Notes: a model not told the origin generated them from the letters alone. DNA of 64,000 nt from CAVQZC01 sp963718315 (GCA_963718315.1 CAVQZC010000012.1:124001-188000), one strand, 5' to 3'. Counted from the stretch's first letter, positions 50,750 through 59,786 are shown. A program made the numbers and translations.

Positions 50750-53050
50750 ATGTCACGCAAGCGTGCACTCCTCGGGTTGCCCGCCCTGCTCGCAGTGGCC
50801 GCCATCGGAACGGCCGCAGCAGGGAGCGCAACCGCGGGAGCAGCCAACGGCCCCAGCACCGCCGCCACCAGAACGCCGATCAAGCACGTGGTGGTGATCT
50901 TCCAGGAGAACGTGTCGTTCGACCATTACTTCGGCACCTATCCGAACTCCGCGAATACCGACGGCCAGCCGTTCAACGCCCGGCCGGGCACCCCAGCTGT
51001 GGACGGCCTGCCCCCGGCAACGAATGCCTCGCTGCCGGCATCACTGCAGCATTCCACCAACCTACTCACCACGAATCCGAACGCCGATCTGCCGCAGCGG
51101 CTCGACAGCAGCCCCACCGGCACCGTCGGCAGCCCGGGCGGGCAGCTGACCTGCGACCAGGATCACAACTACTCCGACGAGCAGCAGGCGTTCGACGGAT
51201 TCAAGATGGATCAGTTCGTGCAGAGTGTCGGCAACGGTGGCGGCACATCACCGTTCGGAACGCCGTGCAGCGCCGCGCAGGTGATGGACTACTACGACGG
51301 GAACACCACCACCGCCCTCTGGAACTACGCACAACGCTACGCCATGGGCGACAACTCTTACAACACGACGTTTGGGCCGTCGTCACCTGGAGCAATCAGC
51401 CTGGCCTCCGGCGACACCGGCAACGTGGACATGACTCACACGGCAAACGCCCCGTCGATGTCGACGTCGTCGTCACCCAACGCCGACCTGACGGCGGACG
51501 GCCTCGGCGGCTACTCGCTGACCAGCGACGCCCAGCCGTACTGGGACGATTGCTCGACCCGCGACGCCGTTGCCATGTCGGGTAGCAACATCGGCGACGA
51601 GCTGAACGCCGCCGGTATCTCCTGGGGATGGTTCCAAGGCGGCGGACGGCCGACCGAGAACTTCCAGGCCGCGCTCGCGGCGACGGGCCACAACGGCCAG
51701 CCGACGAGCACGTTCATCCCCGACGAGTTCAAGACCCCGGGCTTCGCGAGCCAGGTGCCGCATTCGTCCAACCAGGGCCTGTGCGATGCGGTGCACCCGG
51801 TCGGCGTCGCCCTCGGCGGCACCGGTCAGTGGGGCTACAAGGACGACTACATCCCGCACCACGAGCCGTTCGACTACTACGCAACCACGGCCAACCCGCA
51901 CCATCTGACGATCGGCACCGATGCCGCAGGCAACGACCTGCTGCACGGCTCGGACAGCCTCTCGACCGTGGGCAAGGACACGCAGTCGTTCAGCGGTGGC
52001 TACGGCGTCGGGCCGCAGTTCAACACGCCGAACCATCAGTACGACACGAGCGACTTCGACCAGCTGATGGCCGCGATCAACGCCGGGCACCTCCCAGCGT
52101 CGGCCATGCCCGCCGTCTCGTTCATCAAGGCCCCGGGCTATCAGGACGGTCACGGCGCCTACTCGGATCCGGCCGACGAGCAGCACTTCATCGTCGACGA
52201 GATCAACCGGATCGAGCAGTCGCCGGACTGGAGGAGCACGGCGATCGTCATCAACTACGACGACTCCGACGGCTGGTACGACCACGCTTTCGCGGGGGTC
52301 ATCAACCCGTCGCTGTCGCCTGCCGACAACCTCACCAACACGGTGCTGGGCACCATCAACAGTGGAAACCCGACGTCCCAGCAGTGCGGGCCCAGCCCGC
52401 AGACGACGACTCCGCTGGGCGGCGGCGAGCAGGGTCGCTGCGGCTTCGGTCCGCGCCTGCCGATGATCGTCATCTCGCCGTACGCGAAGAAGGACTACGT
52501 CGACCACAACCTGTCCGACCAGGCGTCCTTCATCAACTTCGTCGAGTACAACTGGCAGCTCCCGGGGATCTCCGGGTCGTTTGACCAGTCGCTCGCGCCG
52601 ACCGACGCAAGCGAAGGCGTGCCATTCGATCTGGCGGGCATGTTCGACTTCAGCCACGCCGCCAACCCGGCGGTACCGCTGAGCCCGTCGACGGGCCAGG
52701 TGGCTCTTCCGGGGGCGTACCTGGCAGGCCATTTCTTCGGGGGCCAGGACTTCGCCAACGGCAACCTGTCCGCTGCGGATCTGGACCTGGCGAATCTCCG
52801 GAACGTGTTCGCACCCAACGTCAACCTTGGCGGAGCCTCCCTGGTACAGGCGAGCCTCAGGGCTGCCGATCTCGAGGGCGCAAATCTCTCGAGCGCCAAC
52901 CTGGGGAATGCCGACCTGGCATACACCGACCTGAACGGCGCGACCCTGACTGGGGCCAACCTGGGCGGTGTCCACTGGAGCCACACCACGTGCCCGGATG
53001 GCACCAACAGCAACAACGACGGCGGTACCTGCCTGGCTCACCTGAGCTAG
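50750..53050 (+). CDS. Secreted phospholipase C/acid phosphatase-type phosphoesterase with C-terminal pentapeptide repeats
   Basis: 766 residues. Signal peptide MSRKRALLGLPALLAVAAIG (Sec; the RKR-LL start is only Tat-like). The catalytic start KHVVVIFQENVSFDHYFGTY is the EN-SFDHYFG signature of the PLC/AcpA phosphoesterase family. NYDDSDGWYDHAF supplies the second metal site, and the end of the catalytic part is LPMIVISPYAKKDYVDHNLS and FDLAGMFDFS. From about residue 660, A(D/N)Lxx pentapeptide repeats (LSAADLDLANLRN, LEGANLSSANLGNADLAYTD) form a right-handed beta-helix. It would act on phosphoester lipids or nucleotides outside the cell. Confidence 0.87.
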   Translation: MSRKRALLGLPALLAVAAIGTAAAGSATAGAANGPSTAATRTPIKHVVVIFQENVSFDHYFGTYPNSANTDGQPFNARPGTPAVDGLPPATNASLPASLQHSTNLLTTNPNADLPQRLDSSPTGTVGSPGGQLTCDQDHNYSDEQQAFDGFKMDQFVQSVGNGGGTSPFGTPCSAAQVMDYYDGNTTTALWNYAQRYAMGDNSYNTTFGPSSPGAISLASGDTGNVDMTHTANAPSMSTSSSPNADLTADGLGGYSLTSDAQPYWDDCSTRDAVAMSGSNIGDELNAAGISWGWFQGGGRPTENFQAALAATGHNGQPTSTFIPDEFKTPGFASQVPHSSNQGLCDAVHPVGVALGGTGQWGYKDDYIPHHEPFDYYATTANPHHLTIGTDAAGNDLLHGSDSLSTVGKDTQSFSGGYGVGPQFNTPNHQYDTSDFDQLMAAINAGHLPASAMPAVSFIKAPGYQDGHGAYSDPADEQHFIVDEINRIEQSPDWRSTAIVINYDDSDGWYDHAFAGVINPSLSPADNLTNTVLGTINSGNPTSQQCGPSPQTTTPLGGGEQGRCGFGPRLPMIVISPYAKKDYVDHNLSDQASFINFVEYNWQLPGISGSFDQSLAPTDASEGVPFDLAGMFDFSHAANPAVPLSPSTGQVALPGAYLAGHFFGGQDFANGNLSAADLDLANLRNVFAPNVNLGGASLVQASLRAADLEGANLSSANLGNADLAYTDLNGATLTGANLGGVHWSHTTCPDGTNSNNDGGTCLAHLS

Positions 53051-53068
53051 CACTCAACTGGACCAACA

Positions 53069-53106
53069 CCGCGGGCGCTCCCTCCAGCGGGAGGGAGCGA
53101 CCGCGG
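53069..53106 (+). terminator. Strong stem-loop terminator
   Basis: Inner arms CGCTCCCTCC (53076-53085) and GGAGGGAGCG (53090-53099) around the 4-nt loop AGCG, extended by outer CCGCGG (53069-53074) pairing with CCGCGG (53101-53106) across one mismatch. It begins 18 nt after the phosphoesterase stop. Confidence 0.75.
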
Positions 53107-53154
53107 CGTTCGCAGTGCCCCCCAGCGCGTGCGGGTCTGCGAGAATCGCGGCGG

Positions 53155-53787
53155 ATGTCACACGGCGCGGTGTTTCCCAACCTGCCGAGGCGCGCCGCGT
53201 GGATCGCGGGGACGATGGCTGCTGCCGTCGGAGGCATGACCGCGGTGGCGCCCCGGGAGCCGACCGAGCCCGATCGCCGCTGGTCGGAGGCGATGGCCGC
53301 CGGCCATTCCGAACGGCTCGAGTCGGCAGCGCACGCGCTCGACCGCAGCGGCCGCGGCGCGGCCCGCGCGCTGACGATCGCGGGGCTCGCCCTGCTCGCG
53401 GCCCGCCGCCGCCGGCTCGAGGGGCTGGCGGCCTTCGGCCTCGCCGAGGCGCTGACGCCGACCGCGGTGAACCTGATCAAGCTGTGGGCCGACCGCCACC
53501 GGCCGCCCACCGCACAGCTCCAGGCCCGCGGCTCGTCGTTTCCGTCCGGCCACGCCGCCTACGCCGCCGCGACGCTGACCGCGGTGGCCCTGCTGCCTTC
53601 CAGCCGGCTGGACGCGCCAGGCCGGCAGGCCCTCTGGGTGGGCGTCGTGGCCGGCAGCGCGTCGATGGCGTGGAGCCGCACCTACCTGCAGGTGCACTGG
53701 CTGAGCGACGTGGCCGCCGGAGCGCTGCTGGGAGCAGCCGTCACGCTTGCCACCTTCGACGCGGTCGACCACGTGCGAGGCCGGTGA
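53155..53787 (+). CDS. PAP2-type membrane phosphatase
   Basis: 210 residues from ATG 53155, 8 nt after a GAGAAT -10. The three phosphatase segments are KLWADRHRPPTAQ (K-x6-RP), GSSFPSGHAAYAAATL (PSGH) and SRTYLQVHWLSDVAAG (SR-x5-H-x3-D), in several membrane helices. Likely substrates are undecaprenyl pyrophosphate or phosphatidate. It is the first gene of a four-gene operon, with one nucleotide between its stop and the SulP start. Confidence 0.85.
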   Translation: MSHGAVFPNLPRRAAWIAGTMAAAVGGMTAVAPREPTEPDRRWSEAMAAGHSERLESAAHALDRSGRGAARALTIAGLALLAARRRRLEGLAAFGLAEALTPTAVNLIKLWADRHRPPTAQLQARGSSFPSGHAAYAAATLTAVALLPSSRLDAPGRQALWVGVVAGSASMAWSRTYLQVHWLSDVAAGALLGAAVTLATFDAVDHVRGR

Positions 53788-53788
53788 C

Positions 53789-55576
53789 ATGGAGCCGGTG
53801 ACGGACGAGCACGCGCGCCGGTCGTCGACCATCCGGTCCCTGGATCCGCCGCCGGCGGGACGCTCGCTGCCCGTTGCCGCAGGGCTGCAGTCGCTGCGGT
53901 CGTACCGCTCCGCCTGGGCGCCCAAAGACGTCATGGCCGGGCTGGTGCTGACCACGCTGCTGGTACCCCAGGGCATGGCCTACGCAGAGCTCGCCCACCT
54001 GCCGGCAATCACGGGCCTCTACACCTCGATCCTGTGCCTCGTCGGCTACGCGATCTTCGGTCCGTCGAAGGTGCTCGTGCTGGGGCCGGACTCCTCGCTG
54101 GGGCCGATGATCGCCGCCACCATCATCCCGCTGCTGGGCGCGAACGGCGACCCCAAGCGCGCGGTCGCGCTGGCCTCGATGCTGGCGCTGATGGTGGGCG
54201 TGGTGATGGCGGTCGGCGGAATCGTCCGCCTGGGGTTCGTTGCCGATCTGCTCTCGAAGCCCACCATGATCGGCTACATGAACGGCCTGGCGTTGACGAT
54301 CCTGATCGGCCAGCTGCCGAAGCTGTTCGGGTTCTCCACGGACGCCAACGGCCTGATCGACGAGGCAAAAGCGTTTGTCGATGGAATCCGCGCGGGCGAC
54401 ACGGTGGGGGCGGCGGTGGCGATCGGGCTACTCGGCCTGGTGCTGATCGCCGGCCTGCGGCGCTTCCTGCCGAAGGTGCCGGGAGTGCTGGTCGCAGTCG
54501 TCGTCTCGATCCTTGCCGCCTACCTGTTCAACCTCGCAGAGCACGGCGTGAAGCTGGTGGGGACGCTGCCCCAGGGCTTCCCGCCGCTCACCGTTCCCGA
54601 TGTCAACCGGTCAGACCTGGCGACACTGGCCGCCGGGGCGATCGGCATCGCGCTGGTCTCGCTGGCCGACACGATCGCGACCGCGTCGGCGTTCGCCGAC
54701 CGAGCCGGCGAGGAGGTCAACGGCAACCTCGAGATGGTCGGCATCGGCGCCGCCAACATCGGCGCCGGCTTCTTCCAGGGGTTCCCCGTCAGCACCAGCG
54801 GGTCGCGGACGGCCGTGGCCGAGCAGGCGGGGGCCAAGACGCAGGTCACGGGCCTGGTGGGCGCGGCCGCGATCGCAGCGATGCTGCTGGCCGTGCCCGG
54901 CCTGCTGCGAGACCTGCCCCAGCCGACGCTGGCGGCCGTGGTGATCGCGGCGTCGCTGTCCCTGGCCGATGTGCCGGGAACGATCCGGCTGCTGCACCAG
55001 CGACGGACGGAGTTCGTGCTCTCGATCGCCGCCTTCCTGGGCGTTGCGCTGCTGGGCGTCCTGCCCGGCATCGCCGTGGCGGTGGCGCTCTCGGTCCTCA
55101 ACGTGTTCCGCCGCTCGTGGTGGCCGCACCAGGCGCTGCTGGGTCGGGTCGACGGCGTTCCCGGCTACCACGACCTCGAGAGCTATCCTGACGCGCGACT
55201 GCTGCCGGGGTTGGTCATGCTCCGCATCGACGGCCCGCTCTTCTTCGCCAACACGCGAACGTTCCGGGAGGTGATCATGCGCCTGGCGACCACCGATCCG
55301 CCGCCGCGGTGGATCATGATCGCCGCCGAGCCGATCACCGACGTCGACACCACGGCCGCCGACATGCTGGCCGACCTCGACCGGGCAATCAACGCGCGCG
55401 GTGTATCGCTCGTATTCGCGGAGATGAAGGATCCGGTGCGCGAGAAGGTCGAGCGCTACGAGCTGACGGACACCATCGACCCGGCGCACTTCTATCCGAC
55501 CATCGATGCCGCGGTGGCCGCCTATCGAGAGCAGACGGCCGCCGAGTGGACGACCCCGGGAGGGCCGTCGGCATGA
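53789..55576 (+). CDS. SulP-family anion (sulfate/bicarbonate) transporter with STAS domain
   Basis: 595 residues. The SulP opening SAWAPKDVMAGLVLTTLLVP, QGMAYAELAHLPAITGLYTS, GPSKVLVLGPDSSLGPMIAA, FFQGFPVSTSGSRTAVAEQA and about ten to twelve membrane helices are present, followed by a cytosolic STAS domain at 460-595 (LLPGLVMLRIDGPLFFANTR, VDTTAADMLADLDRAINARG). The STAS Ser/Thr phosphorylation position is occupied by the DTTA segment. It imports sulfate or bicarbonate. Sulfate import would support PAPS for the sulfotransferases, but they are 45 kb away. Confidence 0.92.
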   Translation: MEPVTDEHARRSSTIRSLDPPPAGRSLPVAAGLQSLRSYRSAWAPKDVMAGLVLTTLLVPQGMAYAELAHLPAITGLYTSILCLVGYAIFGPSKVLVLGPDSSLGPMIAATIIPLLGANGDPKRAVALASMLALMVGVVMAVGGIVRLGFVADLLSKPTMIGYMNGLALTILIGQLPKLFGFSTDANGLIDEAKAFVDGIRAGDTVGAAVAIGLLGLVLIAGLRRFLPKVPGVLVAVVVSILAAYLFNLAEHGVKLVGTLPQGFPPLTVPDVNRSDLATLAAGAIGIALVSLADTIATASAFADRAGEEVNGNLEMVGIGAANIGAGFFQGFPVSTSGSRTAVAEQAGAKTQVTGLVGAAAIAAMLLAVPGLLRDLPQPTLAAVVIAASLSLADVPGTIRLLHQRRTEFVLSIAAFLGVALLGVLPGIAVAVALSVLNVFRRSWWPHQALLGRVDGVPGYHDLESYPDARLLPGLVMLRIDGPLFFANTRTFREVIMRLATTDPPPRWIMIAAEPITDVDTTAADMLADLDRAINARGVSLVFAEMKDPVREKVERYELTDTIDPAHFYPTIDAAVAAYREQTAAEWTTPGGPSA

Positions 55577-56934
55577 CGACCGCCCCGGCGACCCGCGCAC
55601 CCCGCATCCGCGAACGGCTGGCGGCCGGGCTGGCCCTGGTCATGCTCGGCCTGGCGCTGCTGGCCATCGTGGTCGGCACGCTCGAGCACAGCCGGGCGCT
55701 CGTCTTTGGCGTCCTCGGCGTGCTGGTGATCATCGCCGGCGGCTGGGCCGCGGCCGTTCGCACCGGACCTGCCCGCGCGGCCGGGCTCGCTGTCGCGGCG
55801 GGCGGCCTGGCACTGCTGGTGATCGGCGCCGCCATCGGCGATCTCGTCTGGTGGCGTGCGGCTCTGGGTGCGGGGCTGGCGATCGCCTCCGCGCAGGCGG
55901 CACGCTACGCGCTGGGGAGGCGGCTGACCGACCTGGAGGCAGCTCATACGCCGGGAACCCCGGTCGCCGCCGCCCGGCGCCCGGTGCTGATCATGAACCC
56001 CAAGTCCGGCGGCGGTAAGGCGACGAAGTTCCGGCTCGCCGAGGAGTGCGAGAAGCGCGGGATCGAGCCCGTGATGCTGACGCCCGGCGACGACCTGCTG
56101 CAGCTTGCAGAGGACGCGATCGCGCGCGGCGCGGACGTGATCGGGATGGCCGGCGGCGACGGCTCCCAGGCGCTGGTCGCCACCGTCGCGAGCCGGCACG
56201 ACGTGCCCCACGTGGTCGTGCCGGCCGGGACGCGCAACCACTTCGCGCTCGACCTCGGCCTCGATCGCGACGACGTGGTCGGCGCGCTGGACGCATTCGC
56301 CGAGGCGGTCGAGCGGCGCATCGACATGGCGACGGTCAACGGCCGCGTGTTCGTCAACAACGCGTCCCTCGGCCTCTACGCTCTGATCGTCCAGAGCGCC
56401 GAGTACCGGGACGCGAAGCTGCGAACTGCAGCCACGATGCTGCCCCAGCTCAAGGGCCCGGATGCAACACCGTTCGACCTCCGCCACACCGGACCGGATG
56501 GGGTGCCGCGGGACACGGCCGACGTGATCCTGGTCTCGAACAACCCCTACCTGCTGTCCTCGCTGGACGGCGCCGGCACCCGCGAGCGGATCGACCTGGG
56601 CACGCTCGGTGTGGCAACGCTCCAGATCGGCGGCTCGGCCGACCTGGACGCGTTCATCGCACTCGAGGCGATCGGCCAGCCCCGCCGGTTCCACGGCTGG
56701 GACGAGTGGACGTGCCCCCGGTTCCAGGTCGACTCGTCAGGGCCGGTGCCGATCGGCGTCGACGGGGAGGCGCTCACGCTCGAGCCGCCGCTGGTGTTCG
56801 AATCGGTGCCGGGCGCCGTGCGAATCCGGCTCCCGCTGGGCGCACCCGGCCTTTCACCCGCTGCACGGCGGCTGAGCGGCTCCACTCCGGTCGAGCTGTG
56901 GCACACCCTGCTCGGCGATGGGAGCTACTCGTGA
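55573..56934 (+). CDS. Diacylglycerol kinase-like lipid kinase with N-terminal membrane domain
   Basis: 453 residues. Residues 1-120 form four hydrophobic segments (ALVMLGLALLAIVVGT, FGVLGVLVIIAGGWAAAV). The catalytic DAGK domain begins PVLIMNPKSGGGKATKFRLA, with DVIGMAGGDGSQALVATVAS (GGDGS where most have GGDGT) and VVVPAGTRNHFALDLGLDRD, and ends DGEALTLEPPLVFESVPGAV. It phosphorylates a lipid such as diacylglycerol or a sphingoid. Next to the PAP2 phosphatase it may form a lipid phosphorylation/dephosphorylation pair. ATG overlaps the SulP stop. Confidence 0.87.
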   Translation: MTTAPATRAPRIRERLAAGLALVMLGLALLAIVVGTLEHSRALVFGVLGVLVIIAGGWAAAVRTGPARAAGLAVAAGGLALLVIGAAIGDLVWWRAALGAGLAIASAQAARYALGRRLTDLEAAHTPGTPVAAARRPVLIMNPKSGGGKATKFRLAEECEKRGIEPVMLTPGDDLLQLAEDAIARGADVIGMAGGDGSQALVATVASRHDVPHVVVPAGTRNHFALDLGLDRDDVVGALDAFAEAVERRIDMATVNGRVFVNNASLGLYALIVQSAEYRDAKLRTAATMLPQLKGPDATPFDLRHTGPDGVPRDTADVILVSNNPYLLSSLDGAGTRERIDLGTLGVATLQIGGSADLDAFIALEAIGQPRRFHGWDEWTCPRFQVDSSGPVPIGVDGEALTLEPPLVFESVPGAVRIRLPLGAPGLSPAARRLSGSTPVELWHTLLGDGSYS

Positions 56935-57764
56935 CGAGATGCCCGGTCCGGCTCGCGGCTGCAGCCGTGTGTCTGATGGCGGTGATGGCACTCGCCGGCT
57001 GCGGATCGGGTTCCGGCATCTCAGGCTCGGTGCCCGGCTCTCTCCCAGGATCACTCCCCGGCTCCCTCCCTGGCTCGCTGCCGACAGCGCCCACGACCAC
57101 GACACCGCCACCCACGACCACCACGACTCCACCGCCCACCACCACGACACCGCCACCCACGACAACGGCCCCACCCCCAACCACGACCACGCCGCCGGTC
57201 ACGACGACCCCGCCCGGGACGACGTCGACCAGCTCGACGACGACCACCTCCACCACGCCTTCCGCGATCTCGGCCACGACCGGCTCGGGCTCAGAGAGCA
57301 GCACGCCGTGGGGCTGGATCATCGCCGGTGTGCTCCTGGTCGCCGCCCTGCTAGGAGCCGTGGTCTGGGCGGTGCTGCGGCACCGCAACGCCCGCAAGAA
57401 CTGGCGCGCCTCGGCGCTGCAGGCGAACGCCGACGGCACGGCACTACACGATGCGGCGGTCGGTGAGCTGATCTCCGCGGGTACCGCGAACCGGCCGGAG
57501 CGCTGGGAGTCGATCACCGAGGCCGGCAACGCGCTTGCCGCGTCGCTCGCCTCGCTCGAGGCGGCGCCGCCGTCAGAGGCGGCGCGCCAGGCTGCGACCG
57601 GCGTCTCGGAGGCGGTCACCGGCCTGCGGGCTGCGCTCACCATCGCCTCGGCGGCACCGGCAGGCACCCCGCTGGACGAGGCGGCTCGCGACACGCTGCG
57701 CGAGCGGTTGCAAGAGCTGGCCGCCGCTCTCCAGGAGCTGAAGACGGCGGCGGGGAGCGGGTAG
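56931..57764 (+). CDS. Thr/Pro-rich lipoprotein with membrane helix and cytosolic helical tail
   Basis: 277 residues from GTG 56931. Lipoprotein signal MAVMALAGCGSGSG (lipobox LAGC). Next, (G/P)SLP repeats, then a long T/P-only stretch of PPPTTTT-type units (residues 50-110), a membrane helix (GWIIAGVLLVAALLGAVVWA) and a helical cytosolic domain with LHDAAVGELISAGTANRPER and LRERLQELAAALQELKTAAG. The architecture spans wall and membrane, like a wall-stalk protein. A lipobox plus a later transmembrane helix is unusual; the first segment might instead be a plain signal peptide. Unknown function. Confidence 0.7.
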   Translation: MTRCPVRLAAAAVCLMAVMALAGCGSGSGISGSVPGSLPGSLPGSLPGSLPTAPTTTTPPPTTTTTPPPTTTTPPPTTTAPPPTTTTPPVTTTPPGTTSTSSTTTTSTTPSAISATTGSGSESSTPWGWIIAGVLLVAALLGAVVWAVLRHRNARKNWRASALQANADGTALHDAAVGELISAGTANRPERWESITEAGNALAASLASLEAAPPSEAARQAATGVSEAVTGLRAALTIASAAPAGTPLDEAARDTLRERLQELAAALQELKTAAGSG

Positions 57765-57790
57765 CGGGCGACGGCCGTTGCATCGTATAG

Positions 57791-57808
57791 TTCGATGCTC
57801 TGATCGAA
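57791..57808 (+). promoter_or_regulatory. Putative LysR-type operator (T-N11-A)
   Basis: TTCGAT (57791-57796) and ATCGAA (57803-57808) flank GCTCTG, giving a perfect inverted repeat with T-N11-A spacing on both halves. Its centre lies about 55 nt upstream of the expected transcription start of the monooxygenase operon, where LysR-family activators usually bind. The LysR gene is the last gene of the same operon. Confidence 0.55.
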
Positions 57809-57818
57809 TATTTGCTCT

Positions 57819-57847
57819 TTGACGAATGACATGAGGAGTCCCATACT
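57819..57847 (+). promoter_or_regulatory. Promoter of the monooxygenase-RidA-transaminase-LysR operon
   Basis: TTGACG (57819-57824), 17-nt spacer, CATACT (57842-57847). The start would be near 57854, giving a leader of about 37 nt with GAAAGGA as the ribosome site before ATG 57892. Unlike many neighbours this mRNA has a leader. Confidence 0.65.
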
Positions 57848-57891
57848 CCGGGCGAGCCATCTCTGTATCGCCCCTGAGAAAGGACTGTTCG

Positions 57892-59352
57892 ATGATCCGG
57901 ACTGGAGACGACTACCGCGAGTCGATCCGCGACGGCCGCGAGGTGTGGATCGACGGGGAGCGCGTCGAGGACGTGACTACCCACCCGGCGTTCAAGCCGA
58001 TCGTCGACGTCCGCGCCAGGATCTACGACCTGGCCCATGACAGCTCGGCGCGCGGCGCCATGACGTACACCGACGCCGAGTCGGGAGACCTCTGCGCGAT
58101 CGCCGGCAAGCCGCCCGTCAGCAAGCAGGACTGGCACGACAAGCGGCGGGCTGTCGAGACGGTGCTCGACGACGTCGGCGGTATCGTCACCCGTGTCGGC
58201 GACGAGACCGTGGGCGAGATGTGGTCGCTGTTCGACGGGCAGGACGTCCTCAACGAGATAGATCCCCGGTTCTCGGCGAACATCCGCAACCACGTCCGCG
58301 CGGCTGCGCTGGCCGATCCGTTCCACGTGTCGGCGAACACCGACCCCAAGGGCGACCGCGCCCGGCGACCGCAGGATCAGGATCCCGACGTCCTGCTGCG
58401 GGTGATCGGCGAGACCGACTCGGGCATCGTCGTCCGCGGCGCCAAGTTCGAGACGGCCGCCGCCTACGCCAACCAGGCGTTCGTGAAGCCGACCATCGGC
58501 GACTGGGGCGGAGCCGAGCTGTCGGACTACGCCGCCGGCTTCATCGCCGACATGGGCGCCCCCGGCATCACCCACATCTGCCGCTCCGGTTTCGCCGGCC
58601 GGCTGCCCGAGGCGGACTACCCGTTCGCCAACCAGTTCGACGAGATCGACACCATGATCGTGTTCGACGACGTCGAGGTCCCCTGGGAGAACGTGTTCTT
58701 CTACCAGCACACCCGTGCGGCTGCGTTCATCCGCGCGACGCTGCACCGCTACAGCGCGTTCCCGTTCGTGCAGCGGCACCTGCGGCTGGCCGACTTCCTG
58801 GTCGGGCTGGCGTACACGAACGCCGTCGACACCGGCGTCAAGATGCACCAGGGCGTGCGCGAGAAGCTCGCCCAGCTCGCCTGCTACCGGGAGAGCATCA
58901 ACGCCCACCTGACCGCGTCGATCGAGCTCGCCGAGCCGAGCCCGGGCGGACTGCTGATGCCGAACCAGGCGCTGCTCTACACCGGCCGGGTGCTGGCCTG
59001 CTCGCAGCTGCCCGCGATGATCCACCTGGCCCGCGACCTCTGCGGGGGCCAGATCTGCGTGACCCCGAACGCCGCCACCTTCGAGCACCCCGTGCCCGGC
59101 CGCTGGCTGGAGAAGTACTACCGGATCAACGATGTCGACGCCGAGCAGCGGAGGCGCTTCTTCGCGCTTGCCCGCGACATCCTCAACTCCGACTACGCCG
59201 GCCACCGGCTGACGTTCCAGCTGTTTGCCCAGTCTCCGGCGTTCTCCCACCTGCTGGCCGTCTACAACAACTACGACTTCGACGGCCCGCTCGACCTGAT
59301 CCGGCGGCACATGAACGCCGAGACAGCCATCCCGGCAGGGGTGCCGGCGTGA
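57892..59352 (+). CDS. HpaB-family FADH2-dependent monooxygenase
   Basis: 486 residues. N-terminal MIRTGDDYRESIRDGREVWI, GAMTYTDAESGD, PRFSANIRNHVRAAALADPF, DTDSGI-type flavin loop (GETDSGIVVRGAKFETAAAY), DTMIVFDDVEVPWENVFFYQ and a C-terminal four-helix region with RDLCGGQICVTPNAATFEHP. This is the oxygenase component of 4-hydroxyphenylacetate 3-hydroxylase-type two-component enzymes; relatives act on pyrroles, phenols and tyrosine derivatives. No HpaC-type reductase is next to it. The partner genes (RidA, transaminase) suggest a nitrogen-containing substrate. Confidence 0.85.
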   Translation: MIRTGDDYRESIRDGREVWIDGERVEDVTTHPAFKPIVDVRARIYDLAHDSSARGAMTYTDAESGDLCAIAGKPPVSKQDWHDKRRAVETVLDDVGGIVTRVGDETVGEMWSLFDGQDVLNEIDPRFSANIRNHVRAAALADPFHVSANTDPKGDRARRPQDQDPDVLLRVIGETDSGIVVRGAKFETAAAYANQAFVKPTIGDWGGAELSDYAAGFIADMGAPGITHICRSGFAGRLPEADYPFANQFDEIDTMIVFDDVEVPWENVFFYQHTRAAAFIRATLHRYSAFPFVQRHLRLADFLVGLAYTNAVDTGVKMHQGVREKLAQLACYRESINAHLTASIELAEPSPGGLLMPNQALLYTGRVLACSQLPAMIHLARDLCGGQICVTPNAATFEHPVPGRWLEKYYRINDVDAEQRRRFFALARDILNSDYAGHRLTFQLFAQSPAFSHLLAVYNNYDFDGPLDLIRRHMNAETAIPAGVPA

Positions 59353-59786
59353 GCGCGGCGACGACTGCGGGCGGACACACCCGGATACGCCCCTTCAACA
59401 CCCGCGACACGTACCCGGAGCAGAACCTGGACAACGACCTCTGCCAGGCCGTTGTCGCTGGAGACACCGTGTACCTGCGGGGCCAGGTCGCCCAGGATCT
59501 GAGCACCCGCGAGAACGTCGCCGTGGGTGATCCTGCCGGTCAGGCGGAGCAGGCGATGGACAACATCGAGCTCCTGCTCGCCGAGTGCGGCGCGACCCTC
59601 GAGCACGTCTGCAAGGTGACCGTGTACCTGACCGACATCCGCTACCGGGAGCCGGTCTACCGAGTGCTGGGGCGCCGGATGCGCGGCGTCTACCCCGCCT
59701 TCACAGGGCTCGTCGTGGTCGCCCTGGCACGGCCCGAGTGGCTGGTGGAGATCGACGTGATCGCTGTTACCAAGGAGGACAACTGA
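59349..59786 (+). CDS. RidA/YjgF/YER057c family protein
   Basis: 145 residues from GTG 59349 overlapping the monooxygenase stop. TVYLRGQVAQDLSTRENVAV, QAEQAMDNIELLLAECGATL, VCKVTVYLTDIRYREPVY and the C-terminal YPAFTGLVVVALARPEWLVE and IDVIAV. The family hydrolyses reactive enamine/imine intermediates. Arg in the ARPEW segment is at the usual ligand position; the Pro-rich start and WLVEIDV ending fit the family. In this operon it probably handles an imine from the oxidation or transamination step. Confidence 0.87.
   Translation: MSAATTAGGHTRIRPFNTRDTYPEQNLDNDLCQAVVAGDTVYLRGQVAQDLSTRENVAVGDPAGQAEQAMDNIELLLAECGATLEHVCKVTVYLTDIRYREPVYRVLGRRMRGVYPAFTGLVVVALARPEWLVEIDVIAVTKEDN

Noticed and set aside
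57060..57260. T/P-coding repeats as a microsatellite or CRISPR-like array
   Set aside because: The DNA encodes an in-frame Thr/Pro linker of a lipoprotein. Units are irregular and there are no spacers.
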